The position numbers and the translations under genes are program-made. 64,000 bases of DNA from Thermococcus profundus (GTDB lineage Archaea; Methanobacteriota_B; Thermococci; Thermococcales; Thermococcaceae), in assembly GCF_002214585.1 (NCBI RefSeq), contig NZ_CP014862.1, forward strand, positions 1,054,001-1,118,000, given 5' to 3'. This document shows positions 25,195 through 35,737 of the stretch, one piece after another. A model generated the notes under the pieces. That model ran no database searches and was not told the origin of the DNA. It saw only the letters and a list, made by a program, of their open reading frames with translations. The first letter of the stretch is position 1. Each line of letters begins with the position of its first letter.

Positions 25195-26922
25195 ATGAAG
25201 CTCAGGATGAACCCGGAGGCTAAAGCCGTCTACCGCTCCATCCGCGACGAGATCAAGAGGCGGTTAGTCTTGGAACCAAGTGCGGCTTTTCTAGACCGTT
25301 TTGAACCAACCTCCGACCCTGGTGAGATAACCCGAAGACAGAAGTACCTCCGGGATAACCTCCCAAAAGTCCGGAGGGAGCTGTTGGAGTATATACCCAG
25401 AGTGAGAGCGATAAAGCTCCGCAGGGACTACCTCCATGACAGGATCCTCATAGTGGATGAAAGCGAGGTTGAGAAGGCCGAGAAGCTCGGCCTCTGCGAG
25501 GTCTCTTCAGATCCAAGGGACGCTGAGGGCTATCCCCTGGTTCTCAGCACCGTGGGTTACGGCATCGATGTCGATCTGGCTCCATCCCAGATAGCGCCGG
25601 AGCTCTACATCCTCCCACTTTGGGAAAATCGGGAGACGCTGACGGCCCTTGAGGAGATAGGCAGGCTGACTGGTGAGGGAAGCATTGCAGGACAGATACT
25701 CTCGGCCATCGGGGATATCGAAGCCGTCATGGAAAAGAGAACCTTATTGGACGGTCTCGAAGAGCTGGTGGCCCAGAAGGAGAGGGAGCTGAACGAGAGG
25801 ATCTCGGAGAGGCTTGAGAAGTTCAGCCTGACGTTGAGCGGAAGGGATCTCCTTTCATTCCTGAACGAGCTGAAAGAAGGAAATTACGAGGCCATATTCC
25901 GGCACTTCGGGGACGTCGAGAGCGAGATCATGGCTATGATAAGCGAGGCAGAGATGGAGCTGGGGGAGAAACTGGGGGTAAGCTTTGAGATATTCTCGCG
26001 GGAAGAACTCTACCCGGTGAGGGCTCCGCCGGAGAGGATTGAAATCCTAAGGGAAGAGCTTGAGAATGAGCTGAAAGTTGAATTATACCTCAAGAGCCGG
26101 GAAGCCGTTGAAAAGATACGTCCCCTCCTTCCAGCGCTGAAAGAGGAGATCGATAGGGTTTATGAACTCGACTTCCTCAGGGCGGTTAAGGAGTTCACTG
26201 AGGGCTTCTCCTTCCCGGAGATGTGGAGTGGAGGCCTTGCATTCGTCCGGGGGAGGCACATATCCATAAACGACCCTCAACCTGTCAGCTACGTGGTGGG
26301 AAAAACGCCGCATGAGTTTGATGTCCGCGGAGCTAACGCAATCGAGGACGAGAGGATAGTGATATTGACCGGAGCTAACAGCGGCGGAAAAACCAGCCTC
26401 CTTGAACTGATAACGCAGATAGTCGTTCTGACCCACATGGGGTTTCCAGTTCCGGCCGAGAGGGCCTGGATTGAGCCCCTTGAGGAGGTTTTCTTCTTCA
26501 GGAGAAAGAGGAGTGTTTATGGTGCAGGGGCCTTTGAAACAGCTCTCCGCTCCTTCGTAAGGGCTCTAAAGGGCGATGGGAGAAAGCTCATCCTAATAGA
26601 CGAGTTCGAGGCCATCACCGAGCCTGGTGCAGCCGTTAAGATAATCGGGGAACTCCTTAAGGTGGCGAATGAGAAGGATTTCTACGTTGTGATAGTCTCT
26701 CACCTGGGAGAGGATCTGAAGAAGGAGCTCCCCTTTGCGAGAGTGGACGGAATAGAGGCCAAGGGACTGGATGAAAACCTGAACTTGATAGTGGACAGAC
26801 AGCCTGTGTTTGGAAAGCTCGGGAGGAGCACACCGGAGCTCATAGTGGAGAGGCTCGCGAGAAAGAAGCGGGGAACGGAAAGGGAGATATTCGAGAGGGT
26901 TCTAAGGGCTTTTAGGGAATAA
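25195..26922 (+). CDS. MutS-related DNA-binding ATPase
   Basis: A 575-residue protein of the archaeal MutS/MutS2-related group. The N-terminal half is largely helical, with a long coiled coil (about 165-300) like the MutS clamp and lever. The C-terminal ATPase has Walker A LTGANSGGKTSLLE, Walker B KLILIDEFEAITEPGAA and VVIVSHLGEDL. It lacks the MutS mismatch-recognition domain and the MutS2 Smr nuclease. It probably acts on branched or recombining DNA, or in genome maintenance. Confidence 0.8.
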   Translation: MKLRMNPEAKAVYRSIRDEIKRRLVLEPSAAFLDRFEPTSDPGEITRRQKYLRDNLPKVRRELLEYIPRVRAIKLRRDYLHDRILIVDESEVEKAEKLGLCEVSSDPRDAEGYPLVLSTVGYGIDVDLAPSQIAPELYILPLWENRETLTALEEIGRLTGEGSIAGQILSAIGDIEAVMEKRTLLDGLEELVAQKERELNERISERLEKFSLTLSGRDLLSFLNELKEGNYEAIFRHFGDVESEIMAMISEAEMELGEKLGVSFEIFSREELYPVRAPPERIEILREELENELKVELYLKSREAVEKIRPLLPALKEEIDRVYELDFLRAVKEFTEGFSFPEMWSGGLAFVRGRHISINDPQPVSYVVGKTPHEFDVRGANAIEDERIVILTGANSGGKTSLLELITQIVVLTHMGFPVPAERAWIEPLEEVFFFRRKRSVYGAGAFETALRSFVRALKGDGRKLILIDEFEAITEPGAAVKIIGELLKVANEKDFYVVIVSHLGEDLKKELPFARVDGIEAKGLDENLNLIVDRQPVFGKLGRSTPELIVERLARKKRGTEREIFERVLRAFRE

Positions 26923-27038
26923 AGGATGTGTAGGTTCTTGTGTATGTAGTTACCACACTTTTTGGTTGTTGGAATATTACTTAGACCCATTAGAAATCCT
27001 TAAATACTATGAGAACCTAGACGTTTGGGGGATGAGCC

Positions 27039-28298
27039 ATGAAGGGCAAAGCTACGGCATTGATGTCACCATCAATAGCTTTTATCTTCACTGTTGCACC
27101 TGCGGCCTTCGCGGGCCTCTTGGGGGCACTGATCGGCGGAGTACTGGGAATAGCGGTGGCGTTCTTCCTCACCAAGGACGCCTTCGAGGTAAAGGAGATA
27201 CCCACCGACGTTCTAAGATACAAGCGCGAAATAGATGAGCAGATAAAGGCCATAACAGAGATCCTCGACAGGATAGCGGAGGGAGACCTGACGGTTGAGG
27301 ATACGGAGCTCTCAGGCCACCTCGGAGAGATAAGAGAGGCGGTAGAGAAGATGCGCAAGAACCTTCAGAACATGGTTATGGCAATACAAGACGCCACTGA
27401 GACCGTGGTGGAGAGGAGCAAGCTCATCAAGGAAAACGTTGAGCAGATAAGCGAGGCCATACAGCAGGTTGCAGAGGCCATAAACCAGGTCAGCATTGAG
27501 GCCCAGCGCGAGCAGGAGAACATCAACCAGATGACCGAGACCATGAGGTACATAGACGATATTGGAAAGGAGACAGTCAGCACCATGGAGGAGTTTGAGA
27601 GCTCAATGCAGGAAGCCGTTTCCCTCGCCAGAGACGGCGGCCAGAAGGGGCAGGAGGCGGTGAATCAGATCGAAGAGATAAGGAACATGATGGGCAAGAT
27701 CGATGAGACAGTTAGAGGAGTCGCCGAGATGGGCAAAAACATAGCCAACATTACGAACGTCATTACCAATATTGCCGAGCAGACTAATCTCTTAGCTCTG
27801 AACGCGGCTATAGAAGCGGCCAGGGCCGGTGAAGCTGGAAAGGGCTTCGCGGTGGTTGCGGATGAGATAAGGAAGCTGGCTGAAGAGAGCAAGAGTGCCG
27901 CCGACGACATCAGAAACATAGTCAACAAGATAATGGAGAAGATACAGGAGAGCGTTGAGGTGACTGCCAAGAGTGCCGAGACAGTCGAGCAGTCAACTGA
28001 GGTCCTCAAGGAGAGCGTTTCCTACCTCACGAGCATAGCGGATCTGATGGCCGAGATGGAGGTCAAGGCCAACGAGCTGAAGAACAAAGTCCTTGAGGAG
28101 GGCGAGAAGATAGAGGAGGGCCTTAGGTTCCTTGAGAACCTTGCCGCCAGCGCTGAGGAGACGACGGCAGCGGCAGAAGAGGTAAGTGCAGCGGCAGAGG
28201 AACAGACGTCGGCCCTCGAAGAGGTCCGTGCGGCGATAGCCGAATTTGAGAGGGTCGTTGAGAATCTAGAGGCAGTCGTCCACAGGTTCAAAGTTTGA
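27039..28298 (+). CDS. Methyl-accepting chemotaxis protein
   Basis: The 419-residue chemoreceptor has two adjacent N-terminal membrane helices ([18 protein letters not shown] and [15 protein letters not shown]) with almost no external domain. A HAMP-like segment ([14 protein letters not shown]) and a long coiled coil follow. The signalling hairpin ([20 protein letters not shown], then [18 protein letters not shown]) binds CheA/CheW. Without a periplasmic sensor it probably reads membrane or cytoplasmic energy state. CTTAAATACTAT near 26998-27009 is the likely TATA box. No other che genes are in the window. Confidence 0.93.
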   Translation: MKGKATALMSPSIAFIFTVAPAAFAGLLGALIGGVLGIAVAFFLTKDAFEVKEIPTDVLRYKREIDEQIKAITEILDRIAEGDLTVEDTELSGHLGEIREAVEKMRKNLQNMVMAIQDATETVVERSKLIKENVEQISEAIQQVAEAINQVSIEAQREQENINQMTETMRYIDDIGKETVSTMEEFESSMQEAVSLARDGGQKGQEAVNQIEEIRNMMGKIDETVRGVAEMGKNIANITNVITNIAEQTNLLALNAAIEAARAGEAGKGFAVVADEIRKLAEESKSAADDIRNIVNKIMEKIQESVEVTAKSAETVEQSTEVLKESVSYLTSIADLMAEMEVKANELKNKVLEEGEKIEEGLRFLENLAASAEETTAAAEEVSAAAEEQTSALEEVRAAIAEFERVVENLEAVVHRFKV

Positions 28299-29663
28299 TC
28301 AGACCTTTACCGTTTTCCACTTCCCTTTTCTGAAGATCCACCAGTAGAAGGCCGCGCTTGTGAACGTTTCAAGACTCATTGCAAGCCACGCCGCTATTAC
28401 TCCCAATCCCTCAAAGTGGAAACCGAAGAAATTGAAACCAAAGCCTAGCAGATATGCAGGGACTATCCTGAAGAGGAGCTTACTCACTGCCGTTACGTAC
28501 ATGGGGCTCTTGGTATCGCCGGCTCCCCTTAGGGAACCGCTGAGGACGAACACCCAGCCGAGCGGGATCTCGCTTATCCCAACGATTATGAGGTAGATGC
28601 TCGCGAGCCTGAGAACCTCCGAGTAGTTGGGGTCGCTGGGGTTGAGGAAAGGCATGACAAGGTACCTGGGAAAGACTATCAGGACGAACGCCATAACCGA
28701 CATAAAAGCAGTTACCATCTTAAGGGCTTCTTTAACTGTCTTCTCTGCCTTCTTTGGGTCCCCTTCGCCTAGGCTCTGTCCCACGAGTGCTGAAGCTGCC
28801 ACGTTGAAGCCGAAGGCGGGCATGTAGGCTATGCTCTCGACCCTGAGTCCGATCTGGTGGGCGGCGAGGGCAACGTCGCCAAAGCGCGTTACTATGCTCA
28901 TGTAAAGGAAGTTGTAGAAGCTGAAGAGGCCCCTCTCGACGAGCGCTGGAATGCCGATTCTCAATATCCTCTTCGCCATGTTGACCTCTATGCGCCAGTG
29001 TGGTTTGAGTGTGAGGATCAACCTGTTGTCCAAAAGGAGATACGTCCCAATGAGGAAGGCGGTGCTTATCCCTATCCCCGACGCCCATGCGGCTCCCACG
29101 GGCCCTAGCTTTGGAAACCCAAACTTTCCGTAGATCAGAAGGTAATCAAAGGTGGCGTTTATTACGTTCATCAAAATCCCGAGTTTCATTGGGGTCTTGG
29201 TATCTCCTGCTCCCCTGAGGGCGGAGTAAAAGGAGAACGCAACGAACCGAATCGGATAAAATAGAAAGACCACCTTGAGATAAGAGTAAGCCAGCGACAG
29301 GAGCTCTCCCTTGGCCCCCATTATCCTGAGGACATCGTCGCCGAAGAACCAGCCGAAGAGGAGAACCGGAATTCCGAGGAGGAGGGAAAGATAGAGGCTC
29401 TGCTCCAGCACCCGCTCTGCACTATCGAAGTCCTTTGCCCCAACGAACCTCGCGACGAGGGCCAGCGTTCCAATGGAAACCGCCATCATGATGGGCATCA
29501 TGAACCAGCTCACCTGGCCTCCGAGGCCCACAGAAGCGACCGCCAGAGCGCTCACATGACCGACCATAAGCATGTCAACTAGGTTGAGGAGGGTCTGCGA
29601 GATGTTCCCCATTATGGCCGGCCACGCTAAAGACCACAGTCTCTTCCTGAGATCGGCGTCCAT
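28299..29663 (-). CDS. MATE-family multidrug/Na+ efflux transporter
   Basis: A 454-residue protein with about 12 membrane helices and the two-fold MATE repeat: LAWPAIMGNISQTLLNLVDMLMVGHV in the first half and RIGIPALVERGLFSFYNFLYM in the second. It resembles the archaeal MATE group (as in P. furiosus), driven by H+ or Na+. It converges with the chemoreceptor, whose stop is the adjacent base. Confidence 0.9.
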   Translation of the reverse strand: MDADLRKRLWSLAWPAIMGNISQTLLNLVDMLMVGHVSALAVASVGLGGQVSWFMMPIMMAVSIGTLALVARFVGAKDFDSAERVLEQSLYLSLLLGIPVLLFGWFFGDDVLRIMGAKGELLSLAYSYLKVVFLFYPIRFVAFSFYSALRGAGDTKTPMKLGILMNVINATFDYLLIYGKFGFPKLGPVGAAWASGIGISTAFLIGTYLLLDNRLILTLKPHWRIEVNMAKRILRIGIPALVERGLFSFYNFLYMSIVTRFGDVALAAHQIGLRVESIAYMPAFGFNVAASALVGQSLGEGDPKKAEKTVKEALKMVTAFMSVMAFVLIVFPRYLVMPFLNPSDPNYSEVLRLASIYLIIVGISEIPLGWVFVLSGSLRGAGDTKSPMYVTAVSKLLFRIVPAYLLGFGFNFFGFHFEGLGVIAAWLAMSLETFTSAAFYWWIFRKGKWKTVKV

Positions 29664-29782
29664 GATGCCACCCTACGATAATAATCTACACGATAAAAGA
29701 ACGGTAGAATATTTAAGAGTTTTCCTTGGGTGAAAAGCTATGCAGAAAAACGGATCAGAACGGGTAGAAAAGACAAAGGGGC

Positions 29783-30193
29783 TCACTCGCCCCTGATCTT
29801 CATGATCTTGATCCTGCCGAGGGTCTCCCAGTACTCGACGTTTATGCCCTCGGTGAGCTGGTCCTTGATATCGTCCTCGACGCCGGTCTCGATCGGGACG
29901 TCGAAGGTCTCGTAGGTCTCCATGTCCATAAGCTGGACTGTGTCGGGGGTGAGGGCTATAATCTGGCCGACCCTCTTGTCGATGATCGGAACCTCAACCT
30001 CGGCGCTGGTGGGCTTGACGATGCTCCTGACCTTCTTGTCGAAGATTCCAACCGCCTCTATCCTGGCCTTGGCCGAACCGTGCTTGCCGGGTGAGGAAAC
30101 GGTTATGTTGGCGATTCTGCAGGGCTCACCATCGATGAGGATGTACCTTCCGGGCTTGAGCTTGCTGACCTGAACCTTGGTCTTGTCTCCCAT
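29783..30193 (-). CDS. eif5A: Translation factor aIF5A
   Basis: The 136-residue protein is archaeal IF5A. The N-terminal SH3-like barrel carries the modification loop [11 protein letters not shown], whose Lys37 is the deoxyhypusine/hypusine site. The C-terminal OB fold is about residues 72-136. It relieves ribosome stalling at polyproline and other hard junctions. A consensus AAGGAGGT lies just before ATG 30193, consistent with high expression. Confidence 0.95.
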   Translation of the reverse strand: MGDKTKVQVSKLKPGRYILIDGEPCRIANITVSSPGKHGSAKARIEAVGIFDKKVRSIVKPTSAEVEVPIIDKRVGQIIALTPDTVQLMDMETYETFDVPIETGVEDDIKDQLTEGINVEYWETLGRIKIMKIRGE

Positions 30194-30259
30194 TTTCCAT
30201 ACCTCCTTAAAACGTTCTACGTGGAGTCTGAAAGGGCATTTAAAAAATTTTTGAAAACA

Positions 30260-31828
30260 TCAGCGGCCACCCCTGGACTGGGCCAGAAGGTAGCCGTTGA
30301 AGAGGAGGGGCAGGAACAGCATGAGGCTTAACAAAACACCGAGGGTTACGTAGGTTCCCCCGGTCTTCAGCATGTAGTAGACACCAGCTAGGCCAACGAG
30401 GAGGGTTCCCAGTATCGCCGCTGTTACTGTTCCCCTATCAAAGGGTGAGGCTCCTTTGATCAGTGGAACGGCCTCTATGGCCATGATGATGGCACCTACG
30501 GCGAAGGGAACGGTCAGGAGCATCTCGCGGATTCCCACAACTATCGAGATAAGCCCAAGGACTGCCGTGCCAGCACTCAAAAACGTGACGCTCCCGACCC
30601 TCCTGAGCTGGAAGACCTCCGCCGAGATCTGAGCACCTATCTCTACGAGGACTATGAGGGTGGTGAACCCGGCGAGGAAGAGCGAGCTCATGAGAAGGAA
30701 TATTATGTTTGATGCTTCTGGGAGTTTGCTCTCCCTAATGACCTTGGAGAGGAAGTAGAAGTTTTCGATGGCCCTCATTGGGGGCTGGGTGCTACTGTTT
30801 GCATAAATCTGAGCTTTGCGCGCCGTCTGAAGCTTTTTGTTGGCCACCGTAAGCGTCTGATTCATCCTGGCTAGGGTCTGGTTCATCTTTTTGAGGGTCT
30901 CTTTCAACTGCTGCTGCTTTTTGAGGATCTCGATAGCCTTGTTTGGATCGGACTCGGGGTTTGAGAATATCCTGGCAAGTTCCTCATGGATCTTGCTGTA
31001 CTGGATCTTGGCGCTCTGGTAGTTCCTGTACTCCGTCATGTATGTCGTGTACGCGTCGTCGTAGCTCTGGTAAGCCGCACCTATGGCGTAGGCGGTCGTC
31101 AGTGCGGCCGCAAAGCTCAGGATTATCTGAAGGATTATCACGGCACCCAGGAGCTTCTTGAGGTCAAGCTCTGCCGGAGCGAAGCTCCCCAAAACATAGT
31201 AAACACCCGCACCTAGACCGAGGCTCAGCAAAACCGTGATGAACATGAGCACGAGGCCCCTCACGGTGAGCGGGTGGTTGAAGGAGAATATGGCATCGCG
31301 ATAGGCGTTCAGTTGCTGAAGGGCGTTCTCCGTTCTGACGAAGCTGTGAACTTCCTGGCGCATGACCAGCGTCGCGGCGATGGCGAATATTATGAAGAGA
31401 ACAGCCATGGCCCCTATGAACTCAACAGAGCGGCCTTTGAGGAGCACCAAGAAGACCCATATAACAAGGATGACGCCTATAATAACGGAGGCAAGGGCCC
31501 TGCTGTTGAGCTCAAAGATCTCCCCCAGGGCGCGGGAGGAGAAGTAGAGGGTCAGGCCGCCCATTATCATAAGGAACATCAAGAGGGTGAGCGTTACCGC
31601 TGGAAAGCGGGCGACTTTAACGAAAAATTCGTGGATCAGATACCTCGTCCTGCGCGTTGCCTCAAGCTCGCTGAATATCAGGAGGAGCCCGATGGCGAGA
31701 ACGATCAGCGAGATAGCGAAGCCCTTGAGTCCGAAGGTTATGTAGTACTTCGGCATCAGCAGGAAGTTCCATATTCCGAGAACGTATCCGGTTATTAGGA
31801 GAGCCATCAGGATTGATATCTTCCTCAT
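30260..31828 (-). CDS. Large polytopic membrane protein with coiled-coil insertion
   Basis: A 522-residue membrane protein with about 11-13 hydrophobic helices. Between two of them lies a roughly 100-residue hydrophilic segment (YQSYDDAYTTYMTEYRNYQS... to QTARKAQIYANSS) predicted as coiled coil and containing NQT sequons, so it may face outward. The ribosome site GGGGTGGTC favours ATG 31828 over the frame start at 31837. I do not recognise a family; it may be a Thermococcales-specific envelope protein. Confidence 0.7.
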   Translation of the reverse strand: MRKISILMALLITGYVLGIWNFLLMPKYYITFGLKGFAISLIVLAIGLLLIFSELEATRRTRYLIHEFFVKVARFPAVTLTLLMFLMIMGGLTLYFSSRALGEIFELNSRALASVIIGVILVIWVFLVLLKGRSVEFIGAMAVLFIIFAIAATLVMRQEVHSFVRTENALQQLNAYRDAIFSFNHPLTVRGLVLMFITVLLSLGLGAGVYYVLGSFAPAELDLKKLLGAVIILQIILSFAAALTTAYAIGAAYQSYDDAYTTYMTEYRNYQSAKIQYSKIHEELARIFSNPESDPNKAIEILKKQQQLKETLKKMNQTLARMNQTLTVANKKLQTARKAQIYANSSTQPPMRAIENFYFLSKVIRESKLPEASNIIFLLMSSLFLAGFTTLIVLVEIGAQISAEVFQLRRVGSVTFLSAGTAVLGLISIVVGIREMLLTVPFAVGAIIMAIEAVPLIKGASPFDRGTVTAAILGTLLVGLAGVYYMLKTGGTYVTLGVLLSLMLFLPLLFNGYLLAQSRGGR

Positions 31829-31939
31829 TTTGACCACCCCAATTCAATTCCCTGGCAGTGGGGGAAGTTGTGTTTAAAAATATAAAAGCGTTATGGGCTC
31901 TAAGATTTTTGGGGACACAAAGTCATGGAGGGCAACGTT

Positions 31940-32587
31940 ATGAAAATCCTTGGAATAACGGACGTCCACGGTAAGACATCGAAGGTGATGAAGCTCGTTG
32001 AGGTGATTGATGATGTATCCCCGAGCATCGTAATGATCGCGGGGGATATAACAAATTTTGGAAACTCCGACCGCGCGAAAAAGGTTCTCGAACCCTTAAC
32101 GACCCTTGAAGTTCCAATAGTTGCGGTCTTCGGGAACTGCGACGGAAGGGACGTGCCCGGCATTTTGGAAGAGATGGGGATACTAGCCCACGGAAGGAGA
32201 GTGGAGGTAAACGGGCTCGGGATCGTGGGGATCGGTGGATCCAACGTAACACCATTCGGCACGATTTGGGAGCTTACGGAGGATGAGATAGGCTCAATCC
32301 TGGAGAAGAACTACCTGCCCGGCAATGTCATTCTGAGCCACGCCCCTCCCTACGGAACCCGGGCGGACAGGACCCACTCCGGGGTTCACGTTGGAAGCAG
32401 GGCACTGAGAATGTTCATCGAGGAAAAACAGCCGCCCTTCGTCCTAACTGGGCACATCCACGAGGCGAGATCCGTAGATAGAATCGGGAGAACTCTAATC
32501 ATAAACCCCGGGCCGCTGTTCAGGGGGTACTACGCGGTAATTAAGATTGAAAAGGATAGAGTGGAAGCGAAACTAGAGAAGCTGTGA
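31940..32587 (+). CDS. Metallophosphoesterase
   Basis: The 215-residue enzyme has the calcineurin-like metal motifs: GITDVHG (DxH), AGDITNFG (GDxxN-type), FGNCDG (GNCD), SHAPP and GHIHEA (GHxH). It should use two divalent metals to hydrolyse a phosphodiester or phosphomonoester; the substrate is unknown. GGAGG at 31928-31932 supports ATG 31940 over ATG 31925. It converges with the aldolase gene, which ends at the next base. Confidence 0.88.
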   Translation: MKILGITDVHGKTSKVMKLVEVIDDVSPSIVMIAGDITNFGNSDRAKKVLEPLTTLEVPIVAVFGNCDGRDVPGILEEMGILAHGRRVEVNGLGIVGIGGSNVTPFGTIWELTEDEIGSILEKNYLPGNVILSHAPPYGTRADRTHSGVHVGSRALRMFIEEKQPPFVLTGHIHEARSVDRIGRTLIINPGPLFRGYYAVIKIEKDRVEAKLEKL

Positions 32588-33433
32588 TCAGATCAGCCCC
32601 TCCGCCTTCGCCGCCTCTTCCGGCTCCTCGTTCCTGTGTATGACCCTGATGAGGGCCTTTATGAACGGCTCGGGGTTCTCACGCTGGAAGATGTTCCTTC
32701 CAACGACGGCCCCAGATCCTCCAGCCTCGATGACCTCCCACACCAGCTTGAGGAAGTCCACTGGATTTTCTGTCTTCGCCCCGCCGCTGAGGAGAACCGG
32801 CACTCCAGCGGCGGCATCGACGACCTTGGCGAAGGTCTCCCTCGAGCCAGTCCAGTAGGTCTTTATCATGTCGGCACCGGTCTCGGCCGCCGCTCTTGCG
32901 CCGTACATAACAACCCTGTAGTCCTCCTTTTTGCCGTACTTCTCGTTGATGTACGGACCCCTCGGATAGGCGAACTGCACAACAGGGAAGCCGAGGTCGT
33001 GGGCGTAGCTCGCTATCTCGGCGAACTGGCGCATCATAACGTCTTCAGCTGGACTGCCCCAGTAGACAGTAGCCGCTATGGCATCGGCGCCGAGCTTTAC
33101 CGCGTCCTCGACAAAACCCAGCTGGCTCTGGAGGAGCTGTTCATCCTTCGGCCTGAGGTTGGTCTTGCTGGTTAGCTTTATCATCAGCCCCCTGTCGGGC
33201 TTGACCTCATCGCCGGCCATCCTTACGATGCCGGGGAGCATCATGACGCCGTCCACGCCCGCCCGCATGACCTTCCTCACGATGACCCTCGGGTTCACGT
33301 GCTCCCAGACGGGCTCGAAGTCTGTCGGTCCGTGTTCAAAGCCGTGATCCATTGCGAATATCAGTGCCCTTCCGTCCCTGCGGAAGAAGCGCTTCAGCCT
33401 TCTCCTAACACCAACGCTCTGGTATGCATCCAT
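32588..33433 (-). CDS. fba: Archaeal class I fructose-bisphosphate aldolase
   Basis: A 281-residue DhnA-type aldolase. [14 protein letters not shown] is the phosphate-binding start of the barrel, and [19 protein letters not shown] contains the Schiff-base lysine. [13 protein letters not shown] and [15 protein letters not shown] bind the second phosphate. It works in gluconeogenesis; glycolysis in Thermococcales runs through ADP-dependent kinases and GAPOR. GGTGATT just before ATG 33433 sets the start; a longer frame to 33490 is rejected. Confidence 0.92.
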   Translation of the reverse strand: MDAYQSVGVRRRLKRFFRRDGRALIFAMDHGFEHGPTDFEPVWEHVNPRVIVRKVMRAGVDGVMMLPGIVRMAGDEVKPDRGLMIKLTSKTNLRPKDEQLLQSQLGFVEDAVKLGADAIAATVYWGSPAEDVMMRQFAEIASYAHDLGFPVVQFAYPRGPYINEKYGKKEDYRVVMYGARAAAETGADMIKTYWTGSRETFAKVVDAAAGVPVLLSGGAKTENPVDFLKLVWEVIEAGGSGAVVGRNIFQRENPEPFIKALIRVIHRNEEPEEAAKAEGLI

Positions 33434-33548
33434 AGTAATCACCGTGAGTGATATATGTTGGTGATGATTTAAGGTTTTTGCCTTCACCAAAATGTCAAGA
33501 TAACTACAGCAAAGCTTATATCAGATCATGACAGGATTAAACAGTGCA

Positions 33549-33593
33549 ATGAAGGCCCACTGGCTTGAGTCGGGCATTAAATTTAAGGGGTGA
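33549..33593 (+). CDS. Possible 14-codon upstream ORF of the aspartate transporter
   Basis: ATG 33549 opens [14 protein letters not shown] and stops at TGA 33591-33593, inside the GGGGTGA ribosome site of the transporter gene. A TATA-like GCTTATATC near 33512-33520 would start transcription about 10 bases before this ATG. It may be a translated leader coupled to the transporter, or chance. Confidence 0.25.
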   Translation: MKAHWLESGIKFKG

Positions 33594-33598
33594 TCCCA

Positions 33599-34885
33599 AT
33601 GGGTAAGAGTCTGTTTCGGCGCTATCTAGACTACCCAATTCTCCAGAAGATTCTCTGGGGATTGATACTGGGTGCCATCGTTGGTCTGGCTCTTGGAAAA
33701 GCCGGTTACGCCGATGCCACCAAGGCGTATATCAAGCCCTTCGGCGACCTCTTCGTCCGCCTGCTGAAAATGCTCGTGATGCCCATTGTGCTCGCGTCCC
33801 TGGTGGTGGGTGCGGCGAGCATCAGCCCGGCGAGGCTCGGCAGGGTTGGCGTCAAGATCGTCGTCTACTACCTCATAACCTCGGCCTTCGCCGTCTTCTT
33901 TGGCCTCATCATGGGCAGGCTCTTCAGCGTTGGAACGGGAATCCACCTCGGAACCGGAACCGGCAAGGCTATAGAGGCCAAGGCGCCGTCGCTGGTTGAT
34001 ACCCTGCTTAACATAGTACCAACCAACCCCTTCGGTTCGCTCGCCAAGGGTGAGGTTCTCCCGGTGATCTTTTTTGCGATAGTCCTGGGCATAGCGATAA
34101 CCTACCTCATGAACCGTGAGGACGAGAGGATCAGAACATCTGGAACCACACTCCTCAGGGTCTTTGACGGTCTCGCCGAGGCCATGTACCTCATAGTGGC
34201 GGGTGTCATGCAGTACGCTCCGATAGGCGTTTTTGCCCTCATAGCCTACGTCATGGCGGAGCAGGGGACGAAGGTGGTTGGGCCTCTCGCCAAGGTAGTT
34301 CTGGCCGTCTACGTCGGCCTGACCCTCCAGATACTCCTAGTCTACTTCGTCCTGCTTAAGATATTTGGCATCGATCCAATGAAGTTCATTAGGAAGGCCA
34401 AGGACGCCATGGTGACGGCGTTCGTTACGAGGAGCTCGAGCGGAACCCTTCCAGTTACCATGCGCGTTGCTGAGGAGGAGATGGGCGTTGACAAGGGAAT
34501 CTACTCCTTCACACTCCCGCTTGGCGCGACAATAAACATGGACGGAACGGCCCTCTACCAGGGTGTCACTGTGCTCTTCGTCGCCAACGCCATCGGCCAC
34601 CCACTAACCCTAGGCCAGCAGCTCGTCGTCGTCCTAACGGCGGTTTTGGCGTCGATAGGAACAGCGGGCGTCCCTGGTGCCGGGGCCATAATGCTCGCCA
34701 TGGTTCTCCAGAGCGTCGGCCTTGAGCTCACAGCGGGCAGTCCAGTGGCATTGGCCTATGCAATGATCCTTGGAATCGACGCCATCCTGGACATGGGCAG
34801 AACCATGGTCAACGTGACCGGTGACCTTGCAGGAACCACGATAGTTGCCAAAACAGAGGGAGAGCTGGACGAGAGCAAGTGGTGA
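33599..34885 (+). CDS. Sodium-coupled aspartate/glutamate symporter (GltPh/GltTk type)
   Basis: The 428-residue transporter closely resembles GltTk and GltPh as remembered, for example [10 protein letters not shown] at the N-terminus and a DESKW tail. Key elements are hairpin 1 [12 protein letters not shown], the TM7 motif [13 protein letters not shown] and hairpin 2 [18 protein letters not shown]8 has [17 protein letters not shown] with the substrate-binding Asp, Arg and Asn. It imports L-aspartate with three Na+. ATG 33599 is supported by GGGGTGA. Confidence 0.94.
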   Translation: MGKSLFRRYLDYPILQKILWGLILGAIVGLALGKAGYADATKAYIKPFGDLFVRLLKMLVMPIVLASLVVGAASISPARLGRVGVKIVVYYLITSAFAVFFGLIMGRLFSVGTGIHLGTGTGKAIEAKAPSLVDTLLNIVPTNPFGSLAKGEVLPVIFFAIVLGIAITYLMNREDERIRTSGTTLLRVFDGLAEAMYLIVAGVMQYAPIGVFALIAYVMAEQGTKVVGPLAKVVLAVYVGLTLQILLVYFVLLKIFGIDPMKFIRKAKDAMVTAFVTRSSSGTLPVTMRVAEEEMGVDKGIYSFTLPLGATINMDGTALYQGVTVLFVANAIGHPLTLGQQLVVVLTAVLASIGTAGVPGAGAIMLAMVLQSVGLELTAGSPVALAYAMILGIDAILDMGRTMVNVTGDLAGTTIVAKTEGELDESKW

Positions 34886-34908
34886 GCTTTCCTTTTCCTC
34901 CACTTTTC
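34886..34908 (+). terminator. T-rich terminator after the aspartate transporter
   Basis: A pyrimidine tract rich in T runs (CTTTCC, TTTTCC, ACTTTTC) directly follows the stop codon, a usual Thermococcales termination signal. Confidence 0.35.
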
Positions 34909-34957
34909 TTGGGATACTGTTTTAAGAGCACTTCCCCAATTCGGCCCGGTGGGGTCG

Positions 34958-35656
34958 TTGGAGTGGAAGATTATTCACCTTGAGGAAGTTGATTCTACCA
35001 ACGAATACGCCAAGAAAATAGCCGGAACTTCCCCCGAGGGCACTGTTGTAGTCGCAAAAAGACAGAGCTCCGGCAGAGGGAGAAAAGGTCGGTCCTGGGC
35101 TTCTCCTGAGGGGGGCCTGTGGATGAGCGTCGTTCTAAAACCAGGAAAGATAGACCCGAGGCTGGCCTTCGTCGGGGCCCTCGCGGTTGTGGATGTCCTC
35201 GGAGATTTTGGCATAAATTCTGGAATCAAGTGGCCCAACGACGTCTGGGTCGGCGGAAGGAAGATAGCGGGCATACTCGTGGAGGGAAGGGGGAGCGAGT
35301 ACGCGGTTCTCGGGATAGGCCTCAACGTCAACAACCCCATCCCGGAGGAGCTTAAGGAAAGCGCCACCTCGATGATGCATCACGTTGGAAGGGGGCTCCC
35401 CCTTGAAAAAGTCCTAGAAAGGCTCCTGTTCCATTTGGGTGGATGGTATCGGGTCTACCTGGAGCGACCCGATCTGCTCATGGCGAAGGTCCGCGAGAGG
35501 ACGTTCATACTTGGAAAAACAGTGCGGGTGGTGGAAGAGCACAGCGTCATTACCGGGCGCGCCCTCGACGTTCTGGACGACGGTTCTCTCCTTCTTGAGG
35601 TGGGAGGTGAGCTGAGACGGGTGATCTACGGGGACGTCTCAATTCGGCCCATTTGA
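34958..35656 (+). CDS. birA: Biotin--[acetyl-CoA carboxylase] ligase
   Basis: A 232-residue biotin protein ligase without the DNA-binding domain of BirA. EEVDSTNEYAK starts the catalytic core, KRQSSGRGRKGRSWASPEGG is the biotinyl-AMP loop, IKWPNDVWVGGRKIAGILVE and GIGLNVNNP complete the active site, and a small SH3-like domain ends it. It should biotinylate the decarboxylase/carboxylase carrier protein. GTG 34949 (235 residues) is an alternative; GGTGGGG at 34949-34954 favours TTG 34958. Confidence 0.9.
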   Translation: MEWKIIHLEEVDSTNEYAKKIAGTSPEGTVVVAKRQSSGRGRKGRSWASPEGGLWMSVVLKPGKIDPRLAFVGALAVVDVLGDFGINSGIKWPNDVWVGGRKIAGILVEGRGSEYAVLGIGLNVNNPIPEELKESATSMMHHVGRGLPLEKVLERLLFHLGGWYRVYLERPDLLMAKVRERTFILGKTVRVVEEHSVITGRALDVLDDGSLLLEVGGELRRVIYGDVSIRPI

Positions 35657-35737
35657 CTGGATGCTTTTGCTGGGAATAAGGTTAAATACCCGTACGTGGC
35701 GCTATGTAGCGGTAAAGTCTGAAGGAGGTAATAGGTA

